Assembly (NCBI GenBank): GCA_964553795.1
Contig: CAZKMR010000003.1
Coordinates: 61,213 to 125,212, forward strand
DNA from: JADLHS01 sp964553795
Lineage (GTDB): Bacteria; Verrucomicrobiota; Verrucomicrobiia; Limisphaerales; JADLHS01
DNA: 64,000 bases
Reading direction: 5' to 3'
Under the pieces are notes generated by a model. The model was not told the DNA's origin. It did no database searches and saw only the letters and a list, made by a program, of their open reading frames with translations. This document shows positions 7,929 to 17,662 of the stretch, one piece after another (positions within the stretch are counted from its first letter, which is position 1; each line of letters begins with the position of its first letter). The position numbers and the translations under genes were made by a program.

Positions 7929-9872
7929 TCATTGCTTTATCTTCGAAGAATCCTCACGCCACCGCCAGTAAACAGAATAGCGCTGATGATGAACTTCGTA
8001 GAGCGGGCGGAAAATAATTCCATTCGCCGGGCCGACGTCATGCGCCTGGAATGCCAGCGTTGCGCCTGGAACCGGCTGAAGCCAATCCGTTGGTTTCGCG
8101 GACGCGCTGACGATCTCCGGCACTGGGACGGCGGGCAGCTTCAAGAAAGCATCTTTGTCGCCTAGATCTCTCCCGGGCATGTTCTCGCGGCCAAGTTCTC
8201 CCGCCAACAACACCGGCCCAAAGAACACCGACACCATGGACGGATTGTCTTTCGCTCGCTCCAGCCGCAATGCAGCCGGGAGCGTGAGAGTGACGACGTC
8301 GCCCTGCTTCCAGTTGCGTTTCAGCGGTACGTAAGTGGATGGCTTTTTAACGCGCTCCTTCACTTTGCCGTTCAACGCCAGAACCGCGGGACCGGAAATC
8401 CAGTGCGGGATGCGGAAGTTCAGCGTGCTGGTTTGATTTTCCGCCTTCACGACCGTGAACCGCACCGGCCCACCACGCGTGAGGTCGCCTTCCTGCCGAA
8501 CGACGAGTCCCGCTTCGCGCCAGTCGAGTTCGGACGGGATGTAGAGGTTCACCCAAAGCGATTTGTCCCGCTGAAAGTAGATGCCTTCGTTGTAGCGCGG
8601 CGGATTCTCGATGCCCGAACCGACGCAGCAGAACGTGCCATTCAGGTAAGTGCGGAAGTGACCCCGCAACGGCGTGAAGTAAGTCACCGCGACGCTGTCG
8701 GGCGCGACGCTCGCCAGGATGTGATTATAGAGCGCACGCTCGAAGTAATCCGCGTAGCCGGCGGCGGGCTGGCGCGCGAACAAGTGCGCCGTGAGCTTGA
8801 GCATGTTGTGCGTGTTGCAGGTTTCCGCCGTGGTGGGCGGAAGCTCCTTTTGATCGTCAATGCTCGGGCCGGTTTCCACGCCGGGTTTGTCGAGCCATTC
8901 CTTAAACGAATTCCCACCAATGACGAACGCGTGATCGCGCGTGAGCATCCGCCAGAAGTTTTCGGACGCCTTCAATTCCTTCGCATCGCCGGTGAGATTT
9001 GCGCAACGCGCGATGCCGAGCATTTGAGCCACGTGGGTGTTACCGTGCAATCCGGCCAGGCGATTCTCGCCGCGGGCCAACGGTTCAATGAACCATGGAC
9101 GATTGAACAACTGCGCCGCGGCGAGGTGTTTTTTATCGCCGGTGATTTCGTAAAGCTCCGCCAGCACGTCGCTCATTGCGCCGAATTCATTCTGCGGATT
9201 GCGGCTGCCGTCGGTGCGAAAGATTTTCTCCAACTGCCCAGTACTCAGCGCGCCGAGCCGTTGCTCGAAGTAATCCGCCATCTTGACCGCGATCGGCAGC
9301 GCCTGCGTGTTGTCGAGGTAACGATGCGCGTCCACCAGCCCCGCCATGATCTTGTGAATCGTGTAATACGGCACGACCACGCCCGCACTGTCGCCGGGTT
9401 TGCCTTCGAGCCGATCAAACGCGCCGGACGGAAACGCCGCGAGATAGCCATTCTGTTTCAGTGCGTCCTGGCACTTCGCCAGTTCGGCGACCATGTAATT
9501 CGCCTTCTCGCGAAACGATGCGTCGCCAGTCGCCGCCGCCATCCGCGCCGCGGCAGAGAGATAATGCCCGGCCATGTGGCCACGAATGAAGCCGCTGTCC
9601 CAGCCGTCGTAACCACCTTTCACATCTTCCGGCTGCGGCAGCTTCGCCAGCGCGCGATAGTGGAACAGCAACTTGTCGCAATTCCACGACGCCAGATAGT
9701 TCGTTCGATACAACTCCTGTCGCTCATAAAACGCATTGCCCGGCAACAACCGCACTCGCGCGGCGTCGAGTGGCTGCGCGCCGTCCGCCAAGGCGTCGAG
9801 AAATACCAACGCACAACCGATCAGGAAGGCGAGCCCTGCGCGACCAGCGAAATGGCGATTTGTCAATTTCAT
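7929..9872 (-). CDS. GH127-family beta-L-arabinofuranosidase-like protein
   Basis: A signal peptide precedes an (alpha/alpha)6 barrel of the DUF1680/GH127 type. The residues that bind zinc and carry out catalysis in the characterised Bifidobacterium enzyme HypBA1 are recognisable. A Glu-x-Cys pair stands at about 350/352 (AETCNTHNM), and a Cys-Cys pair at about 415/416 (FCCVGSGIENPPRY), the first being the expected nucleophile. Other family hallmarks are GHMAGHYLSAAARM and YYTIHKIMAGL. It would release terminal L-arabinofuranose from side chains in the periplasm. Substrates in this family are diverse and some members act on other sugars, so arabinose specificity is an inference. The gene follows a 280-base gap containing inverted repeats, so it may have its own transcript. 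Confidence 0.9.
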   Translation of the reverse strand: MKLTNRHFAGRAGLAFLIGCALVFLDALADGAQPLDAARVRLLPGNAFYERQELYRTNYLASWNCDKLLFHYRALAKLPQPEDVKGGYDGWDSGFIRGHMAGHYLSAAARMAAATGDASFREKANYMVAELAKCQDALKQNGYLAAFPSGAFDRLEGKPGDSAGVVVPYYTIHKIMAGLVDAHRYLDNTQALPIAVKMADYFEQRLGALSTGQLEKIFRTDGSRNPQNEFGAMSDVLAELYEITGDKKHLAAAQLFNRPWFIEPLARGENRLAGLHGNTHVAQMLGIARCANLTGDAKELKASENFWRMLTRDHAFVIGGNSFKEWLDKPGVETGPSIDDQKELPPTTAETCNTHNMLKLTAHLFARQPAAGYADYFERALYNHILASVAPDSVAVTYFTPLRGHFRTYLNGTFCCVGSGIENPPRYNEGIYFQRDKSLWVNLYIPSELDWREAGLVVRQEGDLTRGGPVRFTVVKAENQTSTLNFRIPHWISGPAVLALNGKVKERVKKPSTYVPLKRNWKQGDVVTLTLPAALRLERAKDNPSMVSVFFGPVLLAGELGRENMPGRDLGDKDAFLKLPAVPVPEIVSASAKPTDWLQPVPGATLAFQAHDVGPANGIIFRPLYEVHHQRYSVYWRWREDSSKIKQ

Positions 9873-9925
9873 GGGTAACGCTTTCGAGCGCGAAACTAGA
9901 ATTCAACTTTTCATCAGGCAAATGG

Positions 9926-10039
9926 TTTCGGAGCGCGGGGCTGCGACCCGCAGCAACGTGCATTGCAACCGAGTTTTCGCGCATCAGTCACGCGCCTTTC
10001 CCTACACGTTGCTGCGGCTCACAGAGCCGCGCTCCGAAA
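9926..10039. repeat. Inverted-repeat element in intergenic spacer
   Basis: Two 35-base arms (9926-9960 and 10005-10039) are inverted copies of one another with 31 matching positions. They flank a 44-base centre. Each arm is itself a small palindrome. The arms differ at paired positions so that GCGGG/CCCGC in one corresponds to GCGGCTC/GAGCCGC in the other, meaning local pairing is kept. A third, partial relative lies at 10090-10120 (CGGAGCGCTGCGGCTC...). This resembles the REP/MITE-like GGAGCGCGGCTG...CAGCCGCAGCACG family that I associate with verrucomicrobial intergenic regions. It fills most of the 280-base gap between the GH127 and GH29 genes. Confidence 0.6.
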
Positions 10040-10152
10040 ATGCCTACTCCGACTGCAAGCCATCGGTAACTCCAACGCCTCTCTGCTATCGGAGCGCTGC
10101 GGCTCATAGCGCCGCGCGCCCGCGGACTGAGATCCAAATCACTGCAATCAGG

Positions 10153-12234
10153 TCAGTCCGTGATGACATCCACTTCGGCATAGCCCACATCATTGTTGCC
10201 GTCGGTGTTTCGCAACGCGCGCAATTTGATGTAGCGGCCCTGCGTCGGAGCGAAGGTCTTCATCTGCCACACCCGATTGTTTTTGATGTTCGAGAATTCC
10301 CCCTTGCTCACCTGCGTCCACTCAGTGTTGTCGGGCGAAACATAGAACTCATACTCCGCGATGACACCCGGTCCCCACATGCCTTGATCGGGGAAATACT
10401 TGAAACCGGTCAGCGTTTTTTCACTGCCGAGATCAATGACCAGGTCCACAGGCAGTCGTTTGTTCCTCGGTTGTTTCCACGAGCTGCCCGGGTTTCCATC
10501 CAGAAGCGCATACGGTTGGTCGCCCGAAACGTCCATGATCTTCCAGTCTTTGCGGCTGATGTCGAAATTCTCCTGCGCCACCGGACTCGATTTCCCCGTG
10601 GCCGGATCAAAAGCAATCGCCTTGACGCTGATTTTTCCATCATCCGTCGGCACGGCTCTGGCAAATCGCGCGGACTTGGGAGTCGGCGTCGCGCCATCGA
10701 GCGTGTAAAAGAACTGCGGCCCGACATCAGCGGAAGCAATCGCGATTTCTCCTTGGCGATTTCGAGTGATGAGCGGCGCATCGAGAATCAGCGGCGCATT
10801 GTAGAGTCCAATAGCGGAAATGACCGGGGCGGCTTTCGCGTCAGTGATGTTGAATCGCACCTGGGTCGTCTCCACCGCCGGGAAACGCAAAATGCGTTTG
10901 TAACCGATGGTGCTGCCTTTGGTGATTTCCTTCCAATTGCCGTCCACCATCGCTTCAACCGTGAAACTTTTCACGCGCTGTCCGAGCCGAATGTATTCCT
11001 GCGCGAGGAAGCGATTGAACAAAGTCGGCTTCTTGAGCGTGATCGTAAGCGAAGCCGTCGTCACGTCGTCGTCCGTGGCCCAATATGTGTCCTTCTTTTC
11101 GTCCACGGCGTTTTGCGGGCCGAACTTCTTTGCGGCGCCCCGCGCATTGGTCGCTGTCACTTTCGCTTTGCGAGCCAGGTTCACGGCAAAGGTCTGCTTT
11201 ACCACTTTGTTCATTTCGATGGCGCGTTCGACATCGGTCGGATGAATCGTGCCATCGGGCCTGATCGGAAAATTAAGCAGGAACGTCGCGTTGCGCCCCA
11301 CGGAATGGTAATACGAATCCAACAACTGCGGCACGGTCTTCACCTTGTCATCCTCGGCAGGATGATAAAACCACTCGGGCCGGATGGACGTGTTCACCTC
11401 GGCGGGCACCCAGGAGTCGCCGTCTTCCAGTCCGAAGTGCAACATGGGCCACGTCACGTCGCCGGTCGCGTTCAACAGACTCCAGTTCTTTTCGCCGACG
11501 TAGCCGGATTCCGTGCCGACCCAGCGCAAGTCGCCGCGATCACCGCCATCGTTCCAGATGACGATCTTGGGCTGAAGCTTTCGCACGAGCGCGTAAGTGT
11601 TCGGCCAGTCGTAATAGGTTTTCGGGTCAATCTTGCGATTTTCATTCGCGCCGCCGTACCAACCGGTGCCGCCGTTTGCGCCGTCAAACCACACTTCAAA
11701 CACCGGACCGTACTCAGTGAGCAGCTCCGTCAATTGATTGCGGAAGTAGGTGATGTATTCCGGTTTGCCATAATCCGCGCGATTCCGATCCCACGGCGAA
11801 AGATAGACGCCGAACTTAAGCCCATATTTTTTGCAAGCGTCCGCCACTTCGCGGACGACGTCGCCTTTGCCATTCTTCCATGGCGCGTTCTTCACGGAAT
11901 AATCGGTGTATTTGGAAGGCCAGAGACAGAACCCGCTGTGATGTTTGGCCGTGAGGATGACGCCCTTCATCCCGGATTCCTTGCAAACCCGGACCCATTC
12001 ACGCGCATCGAGGTTTGTCGGATTGAACAGGTTGATGTCCTCGTTGCCAAAGCCCCACGATTGATCGGTGTAGGTGTTCAACGAGAAATGGATGAAGGCG
12101 TAGTATTCCATTTCCTGCCAACGCATCTGGTTTTCGGATGGAGTCGGACCGAATGGCGCGGGCGCTTTGACTGCGCCGCAAAGGCCGGTCGCGGACAAAC
12201 ACAACAACAGGCTGGCGAGAATTTTTCTGGTCAT
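10153..12234 (-). CDS. GH29 alpha-L-fucosidase with two discoidin-type domains
   Basis: A signal peptide (ILASLLLCLSATGLCGAV) precedes a GH29 catalytic barrel at about residues 25-340. It contains the substrate-binding HH of LTAKHHSGFCLWPS and the nucleophile Asp at about 184 (FEVWFDGANGG). After the barrel comes an F5/8-type C (CBM32-like) domain at about 350-475, a short chitobiase-C-like beta domain (FYTLDGATPTP) and a second F5/8-type C domain at the C-terminus (WGPGVIAEYEFYVSPDN). The product would release terminal alpha-L-fucose, or alpha-L-galactose, from side chains, with the C-terminal modules binding glycan. It lies 30 bases after another GH29 gene that is clearly of a different subfamily, so the pair may cover different linkages. 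Confidence 0.93.
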   Translation of the reverse strand: MTRKILASLLLCLSATGLCGAVKAPAPFGPTPSENQMRWQEMEYYAFIHFSLNTYTDQSWGFGNEDINLFNPTNLDAREWVRVCKESGMKGVILTAKHHSGFCLWPSKYTDYSVKNAPWKNGKGDVVREVADACKKYGLKFGVYLSPWDRNRADYGKPEYITYFRNQLTELLTEYGPVFEVWFDGANGGTGWYGGANENRKIDPKTYYDWPNTYALVRKLQPKIVIWNDGGDRGDLRWVGTESGYVGEKNWSLLNATGDVTWPMLHFGLEDGDSWVPAEVNTSIRPEWFYHPAEDDKVKTVPQLLDSYYHSVGRNATFLLNFPIRPDGTIHPTDVERAIEMNKVVKQTFAVNLARKAKVTATNARGAAKKFGPQNAVDEKKDTYWATDDDVTTASLTITLKKPTLFNRFLAQEYIRLGQRVKSFTVEAMVDGNWKEITKGSTIGYKRILRFPAVETTQVRFNITDAKAAPVISAIGLYNAPLILDAPLITRNRQGEIAIASADVGPQFFYTLDGATPTPKSARFARAVPTDDGKISVKAIAFDPATGKSSPVAQENFDISRKDWKIMDVSGDQPYALLDGNPGSSWKQPRNKRLPVDLVIDLGSEKTLTGFKYFPDQGMWGPGVIAEYEFYVSPDNTEWTQVSKGEFSNIKNNRVWQMKTFAPTQGRYIKLRALRNTDGNNDVGYAEVDVITD

Positions 12235-12264
12235 TGTTGTTTGAAGTGAGATTTCGTTGGGGAG

Positions 12265-13908
12265 TTAAGAACGAATTTTCAACGCGAAGGCAATTTTGCC
12301 GTTGAACTTCTCCGGCAGCGTCACATGCAGACCGTTGGCATCGCGGGTGAACTTCAGCTTTTTGTCGCCGAGCCACCCGCCGCTGCCCGTCAACCGCACG
12401 CTGCCGATCTTGCCGGGATATTTTTCCGAACCGGCGGCCAACGATTTGATCGTCACTTTGCCGTCCTTCGGAATTTCCAGCACGATGGCGTGTAGCGTCT
12501 TGCCGTCCTTGGATTGCGTGAAGCGGATATCTTCCGGCGTGAATGGTTTGTCGGACATGTCTTTCTGGCCGTCGAATTGACCTTTCTCAACAACCTGTGT
12601 TGACGGACCTTCACCGTAAACTTTCCACGGCCGCGTCGCGTAAATCGCCTCGCCATTCACTTTCAACCACGCCCCAATCTCTTTGACGATTTCAATTTCC
12701 AACTCGTCGGGCTGCCCATCGCGGCGCAGCGGCACGCTCAACATCAACACGCCGTTCTTGCTGACGATATCGGCAAGCATGCGCACGACCGACGAGGCGG
12801 GCTTGTAATGCTTTCGTTCGTAAATCCCGCGGTCGTAGTGCCACGAGCCGATGCACGTATCGGTTTGCCAGGTTTGCGGAAGGATGTCATGCGCCTTGCC
12901 GCGTTCGATGTCATAGACCAGCGCGCGGCGTTGATCTTCCTTCAGCCATTTCGCGTTCATCACGGCTTCCGTACCGCCCTTCTTGTTCAAACGGGTATTG
13001 TAAAAATGCGCGGCCAGGGTCAGGCCGATTTCATCCGTGACGCCGTGAAATGGCAGGATGGTGTCATCGAAATATATCTGGTCCGGTTGGTAATCGTCCC
13101 AGAGTTGAAGCGTGCGCTTGAAGAATTTCTCCATGTAGGCCGCGTCGGGCACGCTGCTGCCCTTCGTGGCATCCCATTCCCAATGATACTTTCCGGGCGC
13201 GTGATTCTGCGCGTAGAGATCCTGCGGATCGAGGCCTTCCCACCACTGCCCTTTGCCGTCGGCCTTGGTTAATTTGCCGTCGTAGGGCACGCCCGCGAAC
13301 GGGCCCGTTTTGTCCGCTCCCTGCGCCGGTTCATACCACATCCAGGCATGCGACGCATGGACGCTTACCCCGAAGCGCAATCCATGCTTGCGCGCCGCCT
13401 TCGCCCAACCGCCGATCAAATCCTTTTTCGGCCCGAGCGCGACGGAGTTCCACGGCTGATATTTGGAATCGTAGAGATCGAGGTTGTCGTGGTGATTGGC
13501 GAGCGCCATAAACATTTTCGCGCCGTTCTCCTTGTAGAACTTGAGCAGTGTGTCCGGATCGAAACGTTCTGCCTTCCAGACATTGATCACGTCCTTGAAA
13601 CCGTTGGTCGAGGGATGGCCGTATTCTTTGACGTGCGCCTTGTATTGCCACTCACCCTCGCGATACATGTTGCGCGCGTACCAATCGCCATGCTCGGGCT
13701 GGCATTGCGGTCCCCAGTGCGCCCAGATGCCGAACTTCGCGTCCTGATACCATTCCGGCGCGTCCTGGTAATTCGTTAGCGAATTCCACTCCGGCTGGAA
13801 GGGGCCGGCGGCGATGGGTGGGAGGTTCAGAGTGGAAGTCTGCGCCAGCGCGGTGGCGAGAGAGCAACTCAGAGCTGCGACGCTTAATTTGGTTCGATTC
13901 AGTTTCAT
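12265..13908 (-). CDS. GH29 alpha-L-fucosidase
   Basis: A signal peptide (LSVAALSCSLATALAQT) is followed by a GH29 barrel. Diagnostic stretches are WYQDAKFGIWAHWGP near the N-terminus, ALANHHDNLDLYDSKYQPWN with the active-site histidines, and DQIYFDDTILPFHGV with the probable nucleophile Asp at about residue 281. A C-terminal beta-sandwich of the fucosidase C type completes the protein. It lacks the F5/8C modules of the adjacent GH29 enzyme. It begins 12 bases after the GH74 gene, so it is almost certainly co-transcribed with it. Removal of alpha-1,2-L-fucose from xyloglucan side chains fits the neighbourhood, but linkage specificity cannot be read from sequence. Confidence 0.93.
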   Translation of the reverse strand: MKLNRTKLSVAALSCSLATALAQTSTLNLPPIAAGPFQPEWNSLTNYQDAPEWYQDAKFGIWAHWGPQCQPEHGDWYARNMYREGEWQYKAHVKEYGHPSTNGFKDVINVWKAERFDPDTLLKFYKENGAKMFMALANHHDNLDLYDSKYQPWNSVALGPKKDLIGGWAKAARKHGLRFGVSVHASHAWMWYEPAQGADKTGPFAGVPYDGKLTKADGKGQWWEGLDPQDLYAQNHAPGKYHWEWDATKGSSVPDAAYMEKFFKRTLQLWDDYQPDQIYFDDTILPFHGVTDEIGLTLAAHFYNTRLNKKGGTEAVMNAKWLKEDQRRALVYDIERGKAHDILPQTWQTDTCIGSWHYDRGIYERKHYKPASSVVRMLADIVSKNGVLMLSVPLRRDGQPDELEIEIVKEIGAWLKVNGEAIYATRPWKVYGEGPSTQVVEKGQFDGQKDMSDKPFTPEDIRFTQSKDGKTLHAIVLEIPKDGKVTIKSLAAGSEKYPGKIGSVRLTGSGGWLGDKKLKFTRDANGLHVTLPEKFNGKIAFALKIRS

Positions 13909-13920
13909 AAAATTAAAAAA

Positions 13921-16900
13921 CTAGGGGCGACTCAGCCGGAAGAACACGGCTTCATTCGTCGGGTTCAGCAAAAGTGTTATCTGATTTGTCTCCTCGGAAC
14001 CGGCAATGGTGTTCCAATTCGTGCCGAGGCCGACAGCGAGGCTGTTGGTCTGCGCCTGCAGTTGCCAGCCGATGTGATCGGCGGGCCAGTTGAGTTGCAG
14101 TTGATTGCCGGCGACCGTCAGGCCGAGTGCGGTTGGCGCGAACGACGTGGGCCGCGCGCTGACTTCCGGGGAATTACCGCCTTCGCCGGACGCATTGAGC
14201 GCGCTGACCACGAAGTAATACAGAGTGCCGTTATTCACGCCGAGGTTGGTAAACGTGAGCGTCGCATTGGTGGCGACATTGACATAGCCGCTGCCGCTCG
14301 TCGTCGAGCGCTTGACGAAATAACTTGTCGCCGTGGCGGAGGCGTTCCAACTCAACGCAACTGTTGCATCGCCAGCAATGGCCGCCAGACCAGTCGGCGC
14401 GGCGGGCGGCGTCCCAATGAGGGCATTGATTTCACCGACCGTGAGAATGCGATCATACAAGCGAACGTCGTCGAGCGTGCCGTTAAGGAAGTTGTTCCCG
14501 GTTTGCAGACTGCCGATGCGCAGGTTCGGCGGGAAAGTGCGCGAACCGGTCGGGCCCGTGCCGCTGCCGCGCAATATGCCGTCCACATAAACCGCCATTG
14601 CGCCGCTGGTGTTGTTGCGCGTCGCCGCAACGTGATGCCACGTGCCATCGTTGATGTTGACCGAAGAAGCGAGCGTGGTGTCGCCGCCGCTCGATCCGAC
14701 GCCGAGCACGAATTTGCCGTTCACGATGGCCGTGCCCCAGTCCGCGCCGCCGCCGTTCACTTCGCCGTCCACGAGGCCTTTGCCGGACCACCATTGCGCG
14801 CCGGCCGTTCCTGCTGTGTCGGTCGTCTTCACCCACATGGCGACGGTGAAATCTTCCGTCACCGAGCGCGGAATGAAAACGTAGCTGCTCGTGCCGTTGA
14901 ATTGCGCGGCCTGCGCGTTCACTTTGCCAGCGACGTAACTGACGGCGGTGGCCGCGCCGTGATTGCCATAGCCGCTGCTGTCCTGCGCGTTGCCTTCAAA
15001 GGCGTAGAGTGCCCGGAGGTTTGTCGGAGCCGCGGGCGTGGCGCTGACCTCGACGGAATCCGCGCTAGCGCTGTGACTGTTGGTGGCCGCGATGACGTAG
15101 TAGTAAGTCGTGTCGTTGACGACGGCGGTATCGAGATAATTCGGCGCAGTCACACCGGTCGCGATGGTGGTGTAACCGCTGCCGCTGGTGGTGCTGCGCT
15201 TGACGATGTAACTGTCGGCGCGGGCGGCGTTAACCCAGGCCAATTGCACCGCCGCGTTGGAGGCAGTGGCGATCACGCCCGTTGGGACGAACGGCGGTTG
15301 GTTGGGAATGTCGCCGTAAAACAAGCCGCGTCCGCCCGCAGCAATATAACAGCGCCCGTAGATTCTCGGGTCGCCGATGACCTGGGAAATGTTGCCGTAT
15401 TGCCGCTGGTTGTCATTGATGCGCGTCCAGTTCGTGCCCTGATTTTCCGAACGATAGACGCCCCACGTGCCGCCGATCTGGCCATGCAGATACACGACCG
15501 GATAACCGCTGCCGGTGGCGGTGCGGCCAAATCCGACCGTGTGCGCGGCCTGCACGCCCGGCACTTTGAAAAAGTTCGTGCCCGAGTTGGTCGAGCGCCA
15601 CAGGCCGTCCCACACCGCGATCCACACATGGCCCTCCTGCCCAAACGTGGTGTGCATGCTGTCGCCCCAGGCGCTGATCGTGGTCGCGAGGTTGAAACTT
15701 GCGCCGCCATCCGTGCTGACGAACACGCGGCCCGTGGCCCGATAGTAGAGGTAAAATTTGTTAGGGTTCACGCGGTCGGCAAAGGGATATGGCTCTTCCC
15801 ACGATTGCGTCGGCGTCAGGTTGCTGCCCGCACAGGGAAGCCACGTGGCCCCGCGGTCGGTGGAATAGTAAGGCGCGACGCCCGCGATGGACCAAATCAG
15901 CCGGTTGCCATCGGCGGAAAGCACGACCGTGCCGGGGCCACTCGTAGCCACCTCCGGCGGCTGGGTTGGGAACGTTGTCCAGATGCTGCCGGAGTTGGTT
16001 GAAATGTAACCGCCGCGGCTGCCGGTGTAAAAGGTGCGGACCACCAGGTTCGGACTCAACTCGGCGAAATTGATGCCGTAGTTGTTGCCGCCCGGATCGG
16101 GGTAGAACAGATTAGTCAGCGGCGGGGAAACGTCCAGGTTGTAAAAGGCGAATCCGCCGATGTCCCCAAACACGCCCCAGAGCTGCGGCCCGCTACTAAC
16201 GGGCGGCACGGCGAGATTCATGCCGACGCTGGTGAAAGCAGATTCCTCGATGCCGTCCGAGCGGAATTCCCAACTCGGCGTCGCGGCACTGAAATTGTAG
16301 CTGGAGAAAACGCCGCCGCCGGTCACGTAGTAAACGCGGTTGGAGTTGTAGGGATCAATTTTGATGTCGAACATCCAGCCTTGAATGACGTTGCCACCAC
16401 CCGAGTTCATATACGGCGCGCTCGAAGTATCCACCGCGCCGCTGTAAACGGCCGTCCAGTTTGTGCCGCCATTGGTGCTGCGATAAATATCACTCAACGG
16501 CCACCACCGGTTCGCCGTGGTCGCGACCACGATGTTCGGATTCTGCCGGTCCACGCACACGCCGCCAAAACCGCCCTGCCCCGTGGGTGGCGTCACATTG
16601 ATCGAGGCCAACGTGCTGAGATTATATTTCCGCACCACGCCCGCGCTGATGCCGTTCGGGCCCGGGCCATCGCAAAACGTGATATACATGTTGCCCAAGC
16701 CATCCTGCGACGCGCGCAACGGCAGGTGGTTTCCGGGCACGCCATTGGTGGCGAGGCCGGTCCACGTTACACCACCATCGGTGCTGCGAAACAGATTCGT
16801 TCCGCCCTGCGCAACGCCGACCCAGATCACAGGCGTGGCATTGCCGGGAGAGCCGCTGTTTTGGATGAATTCCACGAACGTCAGTCCGACGCCATTCGCC

Positions 16901-17505
16901 GTGGTGTTGACAGGAAAACTATTCACCTTCGACCAGTTCGCAGCGTAGTTCACGCTTTTCCACAGACCGTTTTGCCGCGTGCCGTAAAAAATCGTGCTGC
17001 CGAGATTGGGGTCCACGCCGAAACGCTCGCCGGCGCCGCGACCATCGTCGTTGGCCCGGATGGCAAACGGGGAATTGATCCGCGTGAAGGTCGCGCCCCG
17101 ATTGTTGGAGATCATGATCTCGTTCGGACTCCCCAACCAGCCGCAACTGAGATAGAGCCGGTTCGGGTCCTGCGCATCCAGCCCGATGCTTTCGGCGCTG
17201 ACCAGATTCCATTCGTTATTCGGGTAGCCGATGAAATCCTGCAACTGAATCCACGAGTTGTTCGTCGGATTCCAGCGATACGCGCCGCCGATGTCCGTGC
17301 GGCAATACATCAAGCCCGGCTCGTCGGGATGGAACAAGATGCCGGTGACGAATCCGCTGCCGCCGATCTTGACGGGTTTCCAGTTGTAGGTCTGCGCGTG
17401 GGCCGCGCCAACGGCGAGCAGACCGAGCAACAGCACGAGGAACGAACGGAGCGCGCCACTGAGGCGGAGCTTCGACCTCCGAGAACGGACGCGTATCGCG
17501 GCCAT
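13921..17505 (-). CDS. GH74 xyloglucanase with FN3-LamG-FN3 tail
   Basis: A signal peptide (LRSFLVLLLGLLAVGAAHA) supports the ATG at 17505; in-frame starts at 17559 and 17631 only add residues. The catalytic part is a double seven-bladed propeller of GH74. KIGGSGFVTGILFHPDEPGL is followed by CRTDIGGAYRW, whose Asp matches one catalytic Asp of the family, and there are repeated BNR-like DRGATW/DGGASF/NSGTNF blades. After the propellers come an FN3 domain, a LamG jelly roll (LYAFEGNAQDSSGYGNHG), a second FN3 and the C-terminal ...LQLNWP...FFRLSRP module. GH74 enzymes cut the xyloglucan backbone. LamG placed between two FN3 units is unusual and probably serves as a carbohydrate-binding module. 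The gene leads directly into two fucosidase genes. Confidence 0.92.
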   Translation of the reverse strand: MAAIRVRSRRSKLRLSGALRSFLVLLLGLLAVGAAHAQTYNWKPVKIGGSGFVTGILFHPDEPGLMYCRTDIGGAYRWNPTNNSWIQLQDFIGYPNNEWNLVSAESIGLDAQDPNRLYLSCGWLGSPNEIMISNNRGATFTRINSPFAIRANDDGRGAGERFGVDPNLGSTIFYGTRQNGLWKSVNYAANWSKVNSFPVNTTANGVGLTFVEFIQNSGSPGNATPVIWVGVAQGGTNLFRSTDGGVTWTGLATNGVPGNHLPLRASQDGLGNMYITFCDGPGPNGISAGVVRKYNLSTLASINVTPPTGQGGFGGVCVDRQNPNIVVATTANRWWPLSDIYRSTNGGTNWTAVYSGAVDTSSAPYMNSGGGNVIQGWMFDIKIDPYNSNRVYYVTGGGVFSSYNFSAATPSWEFRSDGIEESAFTSVGMNLAVPPVSSGPQLWGVFGDIGGFAFYNLDVSPPLTNLFYPDPGGNNYGINFAELSPNLVVRTFYTGSRGGYISTNSGSIWTTFPTQPPEVATSGPGTVVLSADGNRLIWSIAGVAPYYSTDRGATWLPCAGSNLTPTQSWEEPYPFADRVNPNKFYLYYRATGRVFVSTDGGASFNLATTISAWGDSMHTTFGQEGHVWIAVWDGLWRSTNSGTNFFKVPGVQAAHTVGFGRTATGSGYPVVYLHGQIGGTWGVYRSENQGTNWTRINDNQRQYGNISQVIGDPRIYGRCYIAAGGRGLFYGDIPNQPPFVPTGVIATASNAAVQLAWVNAARADSYIVKRSTTSGSGYTTIATGVTAPNYLDTAVVNDTTYYYVIAATNSHSASADSVEVSATPAAPTNLRALYAFEGNAQDSSGYGNHGAATAVSYVAGKVNAQAAQFNGTSSYVFIPRSVTEDFTVAMWVKTTDTAGTAGAQWWSGKGLVDGEVNGGGADWGTAIVNGKFVLGVGSSGGDTTLASSVNINDGTWHHVAATRNNTSGAMAVYVDGILRGSGTGPTGSRTFPPNLRIGSLQTGNNFLNGTLDDVRLYDRILTVGEINALIGTPPAAPTGLAAIAGDATVALSWNASATATSYFVKRSTTSGSGYVNVATNATLTFTNLGVNNGTLYYFVVSALNASGEGGNSPEVSARPTSFAPTALGLTVAGNQLQLNWPADHIGWQLQAQTNSLAVGLGTNWNTIAGSEETNQITLLLNPTNEAVFFRLSRP

Positions 17506-17662
17506 GAACTGCCGATCGCAAGACTTTGTTGCACATGCAACAAAGTTTCGTCGGTTCATGGAAAGGATCACCGTGGACCGCAGCGCGCGAGTCAGACGAT
17601 TCTTTCCGTGGTTCGGTTGAGTTGAAGGCATGGTTGGTGGTGGTTCGAGGTTTGGGCTGGGA

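Noticed and set aside
9736..12249. An 837-codon plus-strand frame across the GH127/GH29 region
   Set aside because: It spans three minus-strand features including the inverted repeat spacer and has a shadow-like Arg/His-rich composition.
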